DNA from: Pelobates cultripes
Lineage: Eukaryota; Chordata; Amphibia; Anura; Pelobatidae
DNA length: 64,000 nt
NCBI GenBank assembly: GCA_933207985.1
Contig: OW240914.1
Coordinates: forward strand, 285,837,117-285,901,116
Reading direction: 5' to 3'
Positions 34,026 through 49,000 of this stretch are shown piece by piece. Numbering within the stretch: the stretch's first letter is position 1; each line of letters opens with the position of its first letter. The notes beneath the pieces are model-generated. The model saw only the letters and a list, made by a program, of their open reading frames with translations. It was not told the DNA's origin and did not search any database. Both the position numbers and the translations under genes were made by a program.

Positions 34026-37000
34026 AATAACTTAGTCAGTGTTCATAGTCCATATATTCTCCATCTCTGAATACTGATAAAATACATCATCCAGTATTTT
34101 CTAAACCATGGGTAGGCAACCTTCGTCACTCCAGATGTTGTGGACTACATCTCCCATAAAGCTCTTACAATCATAATGCTGGCAAAGCATTAGGGAGATG
34201 TAATCCACAACATCTAGGGTGCCAAAGGTTGCCTACACCTGTTCTATACATTGGATGACAGGGCTTTTTAAACTTATTTTTCAATGTTTGTAGTAATTTT
34301 ATTTCCTCCAACATATATTCTGTTGTATGATCTTCAGGTACCAGAGGTGGACGTCCACAGCCTTTTCTCAAACATTGAAGAGATTTTTCAGATGACTAGA
34401 TCCTTCTCAACAGAGTTAAATCAAACCAAGAATGATGAGAAGAACCAGCTTGTTAATATTGGTAGGTTGTAAAGATACCCACGTGAGCTGTAGACTTGTG
34501 CATTTGACTTCAAATAACTTGAGATTGGCGGAAATTTTAGATCGGCAATTAGTCTGAAATCCTAAACTCAGAACTCTACATGACTGAATCACAAACAAAA
34601 CAAAGAATAAATGAGCCGTTTCATTTGTTTTGTGATTTCAAGGGGAATGATTGATGATGGTTAGTGAGAAATTACCAGTAGAAGAGGAACAAGGAGTAAA
34701 AAAAATAAATAAAAATCTATATTTATTTTTGTATTAATGTATAATACTCTTCTTACTTAATCCAAATGGTGTGAAAATACGCCTACCAGTGTACTGCAAA
34801 ATATATACATAATATTTATATGATGCAGTACACTAATTTGCCAATTTTCATTCCTTTTTGGTTTGTCCAAATTTTTTTAACCAAAATGATCGCATGGATG
34901 AAAATTGTCTAAGATCAGCCAAAATTATTTTTGTATTCATTTTTTTTTTTGAGTCAAATCAATTTCTTTTCTCCTTGAACAAGTCTAATGAGCTCCATCA
35001 TCTGCTTCTATGAAACACGCTGCTTTATTTGACCCTCTGGCTTAATTTTCTGAATTCCAGGAATCCTTTTTCAAGAATACTGTAGTGACATGGAAAATGT
35101 TTACTCACGGTATTGTTGTGGATATCAGAGAGCCCTGACGCTGCTGGACCAGTACAAGGAGACACACATATTTGAAAATATTCAAGAGGCTCTGGCCACT
35201 GAATCGTGAGTACAGTTACAGAGCAGCTTCCTTTGTGTTTTAAATTGTTTAACAAAGTAACAGAAGAACAGGTAGACGCAGGTAAAAAGAGATTGCATTT
35301 TATGGGGGGTTTTGGATGACTTAACTGGCATGTATCACTTTTCTTGCAGGGATGTGTCTGTTTTCTTTCTATCCCATATTCAACTTACTATTTTACTAAA
35401 GTGACGGGAATTTAAAATGAAATTTAGGCCATTATAACGGAAAGAAATACACTCCAAGTTAATACAGATTTTAGTCTGGCTATTATGGCCTTAAATTTTA
35501 AATTCAATTTGAGTTCCTGGCAGTTCTCACTTTTGTGAGTAACCATGTTTGTGTTTATCTAATTTCCTCCAATTTGTAGAATTATGATGTAACCTAATTT
35601 TAGAGAGTATCTGATTTACACAAATGTAGTCATTGGTTCTGTCGCTCCAAAAGATACTAATTTACCGGACTGTCTTATTACATTATTATTATTATTGTTA
35701 TTTTTATTATTTATAAAGCTCCAACAAATTCAGCAGCGGTGAATGGGGGGTCTAAGAGACAAGTTTTTGAGGGCCCTGGTCAAATGAGCTTGCTTGGGTA
35801 TAGTAACACAAAAGGTAAGGTGGATGACAGTTGAAGAAGAGGAAGCAAGTTACAGGGAGGGAAATCTATTAAGAGTTTAATTGAAGAGTGGTGATGAGTT
35901 TTTAATAATTTTTTTGAAAGAATGTAGATTTAGTTAGAGTTTAACGGAGCTGGGAGTTCCATAGGAGTGCTGTGACCAAGAGACGTCTTGAAGGTGAGTG
36001 TCAGGGGTGACAGTACAAACAGAGGAAATGACGAAGAGCTTAGGGCCCTGAATGGGACATACTTGTTGTGGCAAAAGTGACCTCACCACTGGGGTTTGGA
36101 GGGGCCTGGTTGCTCGCCTTTTGCCCCAAGATTATGGCCCTGTGGTATATTGAGACTTTTGGGAAAAATGTCCCCAGACCGTTAAAATACTTTGTTCGTG
36201 GCTTTTTCCTATATGGTTCGGTAAATGGGGCTTACCGTACCAAGTACCGAACAGGCAGACCACACACAAGTTGAAGTGTGCAGGCTGGCTGTTAACCGCA
36301 TGTTAATTGCTGACCGCAGGGTGGCCGCCGTTCGTACAGACGAACACGTGGTGGCGGCCATCTTTATTTAGTCGAACGCGGTCAGCTGTCAAATCCATGG
36401 AACTAAAATAGGCTACACATTTGCACGAACACCGCTGACCCTTACTTTCTCTGCAACTTCGACGCTTCGGCTGAAATCGAAGTGCTTTCAACGATTCAAA
36501 CGCTATGGTATACTGAGCCATTTGCACGAACGGAACCCGTTCGTGCATTCGAATGGGACTTAGTCATTTTTCTGTGTGAAATAGACCTACCGCACAGCCC
36601 AAATCTATGGAACTCTTTTGGGCAGGAAAGCAATGCTTGCATTAGGTCAAAAAGGACTTCCACCTAACTTTTAAACATCTGGAAGGAATTGTCTGATGTT
36701 TGAGTATGTTTGTATTTGGAGTATGCTGATTTAGAATATGTATTTTTTATAGAGATTGCATGTATAGTTTAGGAGTTATGAATATTGTATGAAACTGTAT
36801 ATTTTCCTGTCTGTAATAATTAAGTTAACCCATTGTGTACAGTAATTATATCACAGGCAGAGAGGAGGGTTTGTGTGTCCTAACTAGGAGTGTTTAACTG
36901 TATTATAATGTATTTGATTGGCTGTGCCACAAAACCATGTGGGTGGTAACATTGTGTAAAAACATGTATAAAAGAAGCAATAAAACCACAGCTCTGCCTG

Positions 37001-39992
37001 TTCCTGCTTACACTCCAAACTGTGTGTCGTACAGTTATTGGAGGAAGAATATTTGCTCCTGTGTCTGCTGTTCCAGCTTGCAGGAGATTCAACGGGGAAA
37101 GTCCTTGTAAGGACTAGAGCTAATTCCCCATTCGGTTCCAGAGTTCCCAGGACTGAGTAGCATCCAGTGCCTGGAGGTGTCTGCTCGAGTGCTTGGAGCC
37201 CTCAGGAAGCGTATCCTTCAACGGAGGTACCCAGTCGGGGTGCCAGGTGTTCCGTTACACTTGTGTATTAGGTAGGATAGGTAGGTAGGAGCAGCATTCT
37301 GTAGAGATTTGTAAGCAAGTACCATAATTTTAAATTGAGCCCTATATCTTATGTAGGGACTGACAGAGGCTGGAGGTGTGGGAGGTGTGGGTAGACAGGA
37401 AGATGGGCCTCATTAATTTTAGACTGTAATGGGGCAAGTTGGGAACATGTAACACCACTGAGAAGTGGATTGTACTAGTCAAGGCGAGAGAATAGCGGCG
37501 TGGCCCAACACCTGGCTGCGTCAGTTGCATACAAATGAATAAATGACCATTGTGATAGCTGAAAAAAGATGGATACAAGTTATATATAATATATGAAAAA
37601 TTTAAATGCATTGCTAAAACTGAACATGCATATTACAGACAATTCGGACTGAGTTGCTTGCATTGTGAATTAAACTATATTTCATAAACTATTACAGTCA
37701 ACTTACACTCTGCCCATTTCCATTTTAGATCATCTTCATGCCAATACACTGACATCACATTCTACCTAGTAAAACCTATGCAGCGTGTCACCAAGTACCC
37801 CTTACTAGTGCAGAGGATACTTGAAATCAAGTCAATCAGCAAAGAAGCAAAGGATGCATTGGAGGGAGCATTGCAAGCTGTGATGCAAATGAACACTAAC
37901 ATTAATGAGAACAAGAGACGCAAGGAAGTTGGTAAGTAACTCTATCCAACTATTTAAAGGGACACTATAAGCACACATATCTGTTCCTGCAGTGTGACAA
38001 ATGTAAACATTGCGTTTTTTGCCACTGATAGCCACTGGAGACATTTCCTCATTAAGACCTTTTCAAGGTCCTCGTTTCTGCTGTTCTCAAACCAAGCATG
38101 ATGCAAACACTGATAACTCTACTCCTAGAGACGCTCTGGGATAATAGACCAGGGAGGGATAGAAGTTAACCCTCTCCTCTCAAAGCCTTGTGTTGCACAT
38201 TCTACATTAATATTTATTTTGTGTTCTGAGTTCTCCTCTCTCATCTCTTCAATGTGAAACAACCAATTTATTCTGCTTGTATGTTTTATATTCTTCTTTG
38301 AACATCCCTCTTTATTCTAGACCATAGTGTTGGGCCACGCCGCTATTCTCTCGCCTTGACTAGTACAATCCACTTCTCAACTAACTGAAACTTTTCTTTA
38401 TTGACTTTATGAGAATCTTTGGAATTCACACTAACCAATGCACATATCACAAATGACAGCTATTTCTCATTTTTATCTAAAACTGTATGTATACATAGAA
38501 ACAACATTCTGTTAGTGGACATTTCTATGCTTTTGAAGGCATCTCACAGGAACCAAGGAATTGTCCTACTAGAAATGTAAGTACAGATGTAAGGATAAGA
38601 TTTCGATTGTGTTGTATAGGGTTTATTGGGAGCATCTTTAGTAACAAAATATGTTTACTAAAAATTATCTCATGTATGTTCTTAAATCTCCTGATTTTCA
38701 CAGTTTGTTTCTAACTGCTGTTTTAAGTTAGGCATTAAATGTGGGTCTTATCTAATGAGACCATTTTACAAATGGCTATTTTGTGTTGTAAAAGTTTCAC
38801 TGGCAGTAGACTTTATTATTTTTTACAGAGGTTCTCTCAGAAATGGTTCTCTATATCTTTAATACAAAACAATAGTCAGTCAATGCAGTAAATGGGTGTA
38901 AGAAATATATCCAGATTGCAAAGTAGTAAGCAGTTTTGGGTCTCACGTGGCCACTACCAATAGGCCATGATTTAATAGAAATCATTAAATATCTAACTAA
39001 AAGAGATTGTGTGGTGTGCAATAATGCAACTTACCCATATGATCGGAAATACGACAGACACCTTTTTAAATTGTGAAGGACACATCATTTATAGTAGTTA
39101 CTATGTTACTATATGGCTGCAGCGCTTGCAATATACATAAAACATAGTAATATCATGGAAATGAAGTTGAAACAATTACGTATTAAAAATTTTTAATTAA
39201 GGAGCAAGGTCCCATATTAGTAAAACCTTTTAAATATATTTTTAAAACATTACTTTTGATCACAGTAAAGCAATTATGTTTGCTCTTTTGATATCTTTTG
39301 TAATGTCATTTTTGATTTATTTGAAACCCATGCCAAAAATCATGACCTGATTATAATGCCTAAAAGATGGACAGAACCAAGGGGAACATTTTCTTTCTCA
39401 CACAAAATCTTGAAAAAGGCCTCAAGGTTTACATATACATCCTTTACAGATTTCTTGTCCTGTGTCATGTGACAAAACCCAGTAAACCAAGAAGGATAAT
39501 ACTTATCTTATGTAGATTAATTTTTACTTGAATATCCTTAAACTAATTGGTGAAGCCCTTCCTATAATACTTAAATACCATGTTAATTACGTAACAGGTT
39601 TTTCAACTGGATTAGGTTTTTGAATTTTGTTGAATCCTTCTCTGTTATTGGTATGTATAAATTGTGTTCTGCCCTTGTATTTCTATAGCCAGCAAGTATG
39701 TCCAGGAGGACCAACGCACTCTGCTGGAGAAAGTATACCAGATAAATAAACACACTCTGTCTAAGAAGAAGTCACGTTTAAGCCAGTTGTTAAAGCAACA
39801 AGCTGGCATAGTACCCAAGGTACGACAACTATGTGAGTTCAGTGTTCTGAGGCCCAACAATTGGATTTATGGTGGATGTAATAACCACCAAACTCTTGTG
39901 ATGGTAAAATTATAACACAAGAGCTGTCTGTGACCAAGCTGACCTCTTTATTACTCCATTTCAACCCATGTTACATTATGTGTGTGTGTGCA

Positions 39993-40027
<35 letters not shown>

Positions 40028-43000
40028 TCTATCTATATCTATCTGGAGAAAAGGGAGTATGCCTGGAATCTTGGATTCATAATCCCATAAATCTACAATG
40101 AAAATGAACGGTCCAGGATTCCTTTTCAGTTGAGCTCACATACCATGGGCACTTTGTCGTGATTTAATAAAGATTCATAAGGATAATTTAAGAAAGTGGT
40201 ACTTAACATTTATATGTTATGGATCCAAATGATTGTTATGGGATTACTATGGTGACTCATTTCAATAAATATATGTAAGACAATAAATTCTACATTAGAC
40301 TGCTTCCTGTATTAAAGGTGCTCTTCACATCAGAAGTCGAGGCTTTGCTACCATAATGAACAATATATTGTAGGCTTTTGTCTAGGAAATGATCAGCAAA
40401 CCATTGGGGACTCAATGTTAAGTCTGGACCCATGGTTTAAGAAACACTGTTCAGTGAGGTAGCAGGACAGATGCACATTGGGCTTCCACGCATTGGCCTC
40501 CTTTTAATTACTTGAAAAGTTTTTCTAACAGATTGTAGGTAAATCATTTTGGAAGCTTTTTAAACAATCAATGACAGAGTTTGCCATTTAAGTGGCTCTG
40601 ACATGGTTTGCCCTCTCTGCCTCTTGTCTTTATTTTTATATTTTCTTCACTGCGCTGGATCTTAATACCTGGTGTCACAGCACAAGGGTGCCTAATTCAT
40701 TATTGCACTATGGAATATTGTCCTTTAATGTAATTTGTGTAGAGCACAGATGAACTAGTTGCCTGGTAGAGATGGTATTGTCAATGTCAAAAGGGGTTAA
40801 TTTGATTGTATGGAAGGTTTATAGCTATAATTCCTTTTGAAGCTGGGACCTCCACAGAGGTCAGATGACAGGAGGGTAATGTAAATTGCATAGAATTGTG
40901 AAAGCTGCAAGGTGTGAGATTCTACACGTGAAAAGCCTAAATGTTTGACTTCAGCCATAGGTCCTGCACCTCTTAATTAATGAGTCAATCTATTTGATAT
41001 GTTAATGGCCATTAGCCTTGTTTCAGTATCATATCCAAAAGGAAAAAACATTAATATTTACACACCAAATAATTAAGCCTCATTTTTGTTATATTTGGAA
41101 TGTGACAAGCGCCCTCTTCTAAACATGCCCAAACATGGTTGGCATAACTATACCATAGGGGAAGGAACTATACCATAGGGGAAGGTCCACTATATTGGGT
41201 CGTCAGTACTGTGTGCGACACTTCTATAGAATGGGAAAATAATAACAAATTCGTAGATGCAGTTATTATTTCTGTGACAGGTACATAAGGGAAGATAGAA
41301 CCAATTGTTTCCATTTGGATTTATGTTGGTCTGCAACACAAGGGGGTGGTCACTCATTATCTCTATAGATATGAATATACTGGGTAGAATTATCTAATAT
41401 GGTGCAGTATGGTCGGTACAGTGGTGAGAAAAGAAAAATATCCTATACTGGATTCACTCACGTGGTCTAGAGCCTTTTAAGGACCGGCTCTGATCGCATA
41501 TTCACCTTATTTTCAATTATATTTTATTTCAAATTTACTTTGAATTCATGGAAATTCACACTTTAGTGAATAAGCCTGAGAAGAGTCTTTACCTGATTAG
41601 GTAATTTTCCAAATCACTTTTTTTTTGGTGTGGTTTTATGTAGGTTGTGTGGAGAGTGGAGACAGTGGAAAGAAACAGGGATAGGAATAAGTTAAGAGTC
41701 TCTACTGGTAAAGACAAGCCCCCATAAAACCTCTTAGAAATAAGTGAATAAAAATAGGTGTAAAAACCTACACGTACCAGGAGATCCCTAAACCAATAAA
41801 AGATGGAGTCTAATATTCATATAGATAGCTCTAAGAAATAAAGTGCAAAATAGAACCAAGACAATTGGAAGAATTTGAAATGACAGTAGCAAACACATAA
41901 AAGGGTGGAATACAATCTGAAAAACGAACACTAGATGTCAGCCAAGTGCTAAGTAGTCTCACATAGAGGGGGAGTGTTAACTAAACAATCAATGTTCAGC
42001 AGACTAAAATAGCAATGAAAAAAACAAATATGACTTAAATGGTCTGTGGCTTAAATGTAGATCTGCACAGTCTCATCTATTTTATAAAATACCACTCAAT
42101 AGTCCAAAACTTTGTAAAATGAATCCAGATTAATGGTAAAAATCAGTAACTGATGTTCTGTATACCAAAGTTTGTTTGATGTAGAAAATGAACCTGATGT
42201 GGAATAATTTCACTGTCACAGTCAACACACTATGTAGCTATCCATTAAAAAAGATAGTAACATTCATGTATCAGACTGCAAACACAGTATAACCAGTGCT
42301 GGTAAAATAAAATAAGATGGTGCATAAAAGATAATATTACTCACATACCACTATAGCAGGTAAATGGTAATAATGGTTGCTTCAAGATACATGCTTAAAA
42401 AGAGAAAGAGGTAGCAGTGCTTTTCAATGAAAAGCTTCAAATTTATTCATCAAAATTAAATATGAAATCCACTCACGAACATGAAGTGTAATAAAGCAGC
42501 AAAAGAGTCCTGGGGGTCTGCAAGAGCGGGTAGTGTTGGAAAAATATTGTGGAAGATCCTAACCCCGGCCGGTAAGGTGATCTCGCTGTGCTGGGAGAGA
42601 TGGAACCTTTATTAACTTCTGCCTTTGTCTGATTAAGCATCACATTTCCTGAAGATACTAATTAGTATTTTTGCAATTCCTTAAATACTGCGCTAAGTTG
42701 TACTTGGTGGGTTTTTATTATTGATTTACCTGGGGGACCAAGGCACCCCATTTATAAATTGTCATGGGCATTTTTGTGATTAACAAAAAAGCTTTTCCAA
42801 AGGAAATAAATTGAAGCCATAGTTTGAATGATTACCGCTAGACTCTAGAGAATTTAATGTCTGAGGTACCCCTTCTCTTCAATTTCTAGCTCATGATAAA
42901 GAGAAGCAATGTAGAGGAGGAGGGGTTGGGTAAATAAATGCTTTTTGTTATGCTACTTTTTGGTGATCTTTTGGGAACACTTGATGATTTGGAAGAAGTC

Positions 43001-46000
43001 AACAGTGTTGTAGAGTTGTGTATGCACTCATTACTTAATATGGCAATGTATTTTTTAAAACGACACAACCTTTAGCAGATTCTGACACATTCCCAATACC
43101 ATACCTCCTATTGTTGGAATGTATGCCATGTGCAAGTCCATCCATTTATGCTGCAGACCGTGAATTGTGTTTATTAAAATAAATAAATATATAATATATA
43201 TGAAACCAAGAGGGCTGCACTCACCTCAACATGCATAATTATAAGGGGGGGCAATCCCAAAATTTGATATTGTGTGTATGCACTTAGTTACAAGTTTAGT
43301 TGGATAATGTTTTTTCATCTTCCATTTTTGGCTGAGTTTTGTCTTTGTGATTGTATTTGCCAAACAAATCTGAATTAAATGAATAACCCTGAAGGCTCAC
43401 ATAAATACAGTTGTCCGTAGAGCATTTAGTAGACTTGTTTTTAATTTTTATGTTGTTACCTTTTTTCATGTTTCTGCAAGGCAGCTGAGTCAGCTGGTTT
43501 GTACCCTAATGAAAGCAAAGATATAATGTATGTAGGACATTGCTCATTTTTAATGGGGAAAGACAAAGACCGGGAATTGGATGTTCAGTTTTGTTTGTAC
43601 TGATTAACAGCTCTGAGCAGCTATATGAATACTTGGTGGGGGATATTAATCCTGAATTGTCAGGAATTTGGAGTTATTAGCAAAAACTGCTGAAATAAAA
43701 AAAATCTTATGGCGTGTTTATTTTCAATTATGATGTGTCAAAAGAATGCTATTATGCAAATAAATGCCCAATAGCGCAAAGTGTGTAGCACTAAAATTGT
43801 GAACAATGAATGAGGAAATCCTAAAAATGAAATATATAAAAATATGGTGCAGTATGGTCGGTACAGTGGTGAGAAAAGAAAAATATCCTATACTGGATTC
43901 ACTCACGTGGTCTAGAGCCTTTTAAGGACCGGCTCTGATCGCATATTCACCTTATTTTCAATTATATTTTATTTAAAATTTACTTTGAATTCATGGAAAT
44001 TCACACTTTAGTGAATAAGCCTGAGAAGAGTCTTTACCTGATTAGGTAATTTTCCAAATCACTTTTTTTTGGTGTGGTTTTATGTAGGTTGTGTGGTTTT
44101 ATTAGTAATTTTATAACCATTCAAACAATTATCTTGGTAGAAAGAAGACAAAGAATATGACAGTTTGGCCAAAAACTTCCAGTGTCTTGCGTCTGTGGTT
44201 TCCCAGCTACATCAAAATGTCCTGAATCATGTAAATATTTTGGAGGTAAGCTTTGCCCAAGAAGTACACTTGGAATCTAAAATCAAAATCTATGTGCACG
44301 CATCTTAGTATAAGTAGTCAATAGTGGAGAAGCAGGGCTGGATAATACAGGATTTGGTAGCAGAGTTCAGCTGAGCTATTAATAAATGAAAAATAATTTA
44401 ACCACACTACCTAGATCTCTCAAAAATAAGTGTTCACGCCATCTGCTGTCAGGCTGCCATTTTTAAATGGACAAATGGAATGTTGGCTATTTTGCCATAA
44501 AAAAACAGATGAAAACTAGAACAAACTTAAAAAACAAAAAAAGTGAAAGCACTTGCTGAGGTTTTTTTATTTTATAGTCCAATAACATTATTTAACAGAG
44601 ATCAATAAATGTGAGTTAAGAGCCTAATCATAACAAGAATTTGCCAAGGGGCCCCTTTTTTGCATTGAAGGTCATTCTACCAATCATTGTTAACAGGAGT
44701 AGTCCCAAAAGATTGGAAGTTAGCGAATGTTGTGCCCATTTACAAGAAAGGTAATAGGGAGGAGTAGGGCAAGTATAGGCAGTAAGCCTTACTTCAGTAG
44801 TGGGGAAAGTGATGGAAACCATGTTAAAGGATGGGATTGATGAACATCTAAAAACACATGGATTTCAAGATCAGAGACAACATGGGTTTACTTCAGGGAG
44901 ATCATGCCAAACTAATCTTATTGATTTTTTTGATTGGGTAACTAAAATTATAGATCAGGGTGGTGCAGTAGACATTGCTTACCTAGATTTCAGTAAGGCT
45001 TTTGACACTGTTGCACATAGAAGGCTTATCAATAAACTGCAATCTTTAAGTTTGGATTCCAATATTGTTGAATGGGTAAGGCAGTGGCTGAGTGACAGGC
45101 AACAGAGGGTTGTAGTTAATGAAATATATTCGAAGCTTGGACTTGTCACCAGTGGGGTACCTCAGGGATCTGTACTTGGACCCATTCTCTTTAATATTTT
45201 TATTAGTGATATTGCAGAAGGTCTTGATGGTAAGGTATGTCTTTTTGCTGATGATACTAAGATATGTAACAGGGTTGATGTTCCAGGAGGGATAAGCCAA
45301 ATGGCAAATGATTTAGGTAAACTAGAAAAATGGTCAGAATTGTGGCAACTGACATTTAATGTGGATAAGTGTTAAATCTCTGATGACTTAAAGGTAGGCT
45401 GACAATGTAATAGAGCAGCAGGAAATGCTAGCAGAATGCTTGGTTGTATAGGGAGAGGTATTATCAGTAGAAAGAGGGAAGTGCTCATGCCTTTGTACAG
45501 AACACTGGTGAGACCTCACTTGGAGTATTGTACACAGTACTGGAGACCGTATCTTCAGAAGGATATTGATACCTTAGAGAGGGTTCAGAGAAGGGCTACT
45601 AAACTGGTTCATGGATTGCGGGATAAAACTTACCAGGAAAGGTTAAAGGATCTTAACATGTATAGCTTGGAGGAAAGACGAGACAGGGGGATATGATAGA
45701 AACATTTAAATATATAAAGGGAATCAACACAGTAAAGGAGGAGACTATATTTAAAAGAAGAAAAACTACCACAACAAGAGGACATAGTCTTAAATTAGAG
45801 GGACAAAGGTTTAAAAATAATATCAGGAAGTATTACTTTACTGAGAGGGTAGTGGATGCATGGAATAGCCTTCCAGCTGAAGTGGTAGAGGTTAACACAG
45901 TAAAGGAGTTTAAGCATGTGTGGGATAGGCATAAGGCTATCCTAACTATAAGATAAGGCTAGGGACTAATGAAAGTATTTAGAAAATTGGGCAGACTAGA

Positions 46001-49000
46001 TGGGCCGAATGGTTCTTATCTGCCGTCACATTTTATGTTTCTTCTATTTTGACAATGTAAACAACAAATCACAGCTCTGGTTCTGCCCTCAGGAATTGCT
46101 TACTAGACAGCCTGACATATCTTGTATGGAGGAAGAAGCCGTATCAACCCAGTACAAGGCTGACTTTACAATGGAATTGTACCAGAACATCTACCTAGAG
46201 TTTGTATGTGGTTTAATCTGTACCATTAACTCTTTAATTATTGGTATGAATACATATGCACGCACACATAGACAGAACTTTGTTAGTCCTCGAATATGTC
46301 TGATATATTGTTTATATATAAATATATATATGTGTATATATATATATATACTGTATCTATTTTTGTATTTTTTTTATTTAGAAATGCATAGGTCTGTCAT
46401 TATAAGCTATAAACTACGCTGTAAAATTTATCCCTAACTTAATGTCTTAACTTAAATTATTTCCCATTTCATAATAATAGCATCACCATTCCCAGTGCTG
46501 CCTCTTAAAATGTCACTGTCACTGTCTCAGGTATCAAAAATAGAAAAGAGGGTTGCACTCAATCAGAAAAATCACAGGGTGCTAACTGAGTATGGGTCAC
46601 CATACCCCATAGAATATACATCAATGAAAAAATCTTTATTTACACACATGTTGTTGTGTTGTTATGGTGTTAGCTTGATAAAGACCTGGGTACAGGTTGA
46701 AAGATTGCGGAACCATTAAAGCTGCTCTAAAACGTATTACAGCGAGTGACTGTCACTGTCTCAGGACTGTGAGGAATTTGCAGAGACCTCCGACGCCATT
46801 GGGGGGTCCAGTAGTTGGAAGGTATAGCACATGGTCGAGAGTACATCATTGAAGTCTATGGAGGGTCCCACAAGACTGCAGATCCTCCATAGATACAGCG
46901 ATCTTCCTGCAGCTGTCACTGGTGATGACTTTTGGAATTGACACTTAGACTCCTGCCTTAATCTAAGAAAGTCAGGAGGAGAAATACGGAGACAATGAAG
47001 CCTCTACTTTGTCTCAGTATATCTCTTGACTGGGTTGGAATTTCAGTGAAATTCTAATACAGTCAAAATCAGTATTTCATAAAGATTCTATCTGAATGAA
47101 ATACTGATTTGTCAGGATGGGTTGACAGTGCTGCTTTAAGTGTTTAATGATTTGTATTATGTGAGTAGAGGATAATTCATGAGATACACAATATTAGATG
47201 TAGATATGCAGATACACATAGTTTATATGAGAGGTAGATAAGCATTTGCATAAGATATAAAGATTAGATAAAAATTAGGTATGAAGTTACATGAGAATTT
47301 TTTTAATATTATATAGACAGATACGCAGTAGAAATGTGCAACAGATTTGCCCATTTCCATAGATAACTAACTCCAGTAAGCCATTACAGATCACATCACC
47401 ATGTTTTGTAATATTTGCACAGGGACAAGTAAGATTTCCTGATATAACCAATGTGTCTCTCTCTCCTCGCAGAAGAGAAGGCTTCAACTCCTGGTTCTTC
47501 AACCACTTACCAGTCTATTGGAATCCTTAAAAGGTCCTAAGAACTTAATCCGGAAGCGCATGGATAAATTGCTGGATTGTGAAAATCTTGAAGAGAAGTA
47601 TAGTGAAACCGGCAAAATGACCCTAGAAGAAGAGGAAATCATAAAAAATTATAAAGCGATCCATACACTGCTGCTGTCTGAACTGCCTCTGTGCATCGCT
47701 TTGTCTAAGCAGTTGCTTCGTGGATTGCTGTTCACTTACATTGAACTAAACCATGAAATGACCTTGCAAGGACTTAATGCAGCGCAAGCAGAGGCTTCAC
47801 AGGTAGGCCTCTACGCAGCAAAAGTAGTATTTTGGGCAGTACATTGTGCAGTGTAAATAATGACTTTCCAAGTTATGATATGGGTTGTATAAAAAGACTT
47901 TTGCTGTAAAACCTGAGCAATTACTAACCGAAGAGCCAGCTATTGAGGTTTCTCTGAAGCAGCTAGCTAGACACTAGGACTAACTGAGAGGCAGTTGTTT
48001 GAATCGGCTAGGGGGAACTTATTATATCAGGTTTATGTGGATTTATTGTTGAGGTATCTAAAAAGGGACTTCATGTGGTATGCTTAGGTCTAGATCAGGC
48101 ATAGGCAACCTTCGGCACTCCTGATTTTTTGGACTACACCTCCCCTGATGCTTTGCCAGCATTATGGGTGTAAGAGCATTATGGGGGATGTAGTCCAAAA
48201 CATCTGGATTGCCGAAGGTTGCCTATCCCTGGTCTTGATCAATGTGAATTTTTTCAACACAGTATCTGCCTATGAGCCAATCATTACCCATATAATTCCA
48301 GATACTTTCTTTATTTCTTCTTTTTATATACAAAAAATTATGTATAAGTGGAGCGCTGATAAAATAGAAAGAAAGGAGAGTAGGGTAAAGGTAAGCAAAA
48401 TAGGAAACCTAACAACCTATGTAGTATAAAACATGTACATAAATAAAATATACCCTTCTCTCCTAATAGATCAAAACTGATTTAACTCGTACACTCAAAG
48501 TAGATAAAAATACACAAATTAATTAATTAATAAAAAGATAGACTAATATAAAGAGAAAACATTAAATCTCACATATAATATGTCTATAACAAATAATTAA
48601 ACAACAGCCGTAAAAAAGTCATAAAAAAGTCCAGACCTTATTAGAATGCTCGGCGTCCCGAGTCAGCAAAGATGTATAAATGCTGAAAAAATAAGTCAAA
48701 TAAAAGTCCTCTTTATAATCCAGGTGATGGCTGATAGTGGTGGGAGTCAGACCTCTCCAAACGCGTTTCTCCGCTTTGGCGGCTTTTTCAATGGATGAGG
48801 TCTGTGTCTTTGTGTTCGCTTATATAGCGGTTTGCCGGCATTAATTAGAACCCGGCAAATACATCAGACAGTGAGTGTAACTAAAGTAACTCCTCTGAAA
48901 CAAAATAGTTTCACTGTATCAGAACAGCTCAGGAAAGTTATCCCTTATTTGGATCGGCATATTATATTATTCCTCTTTATTTACTACTGTTGCCATAGTA

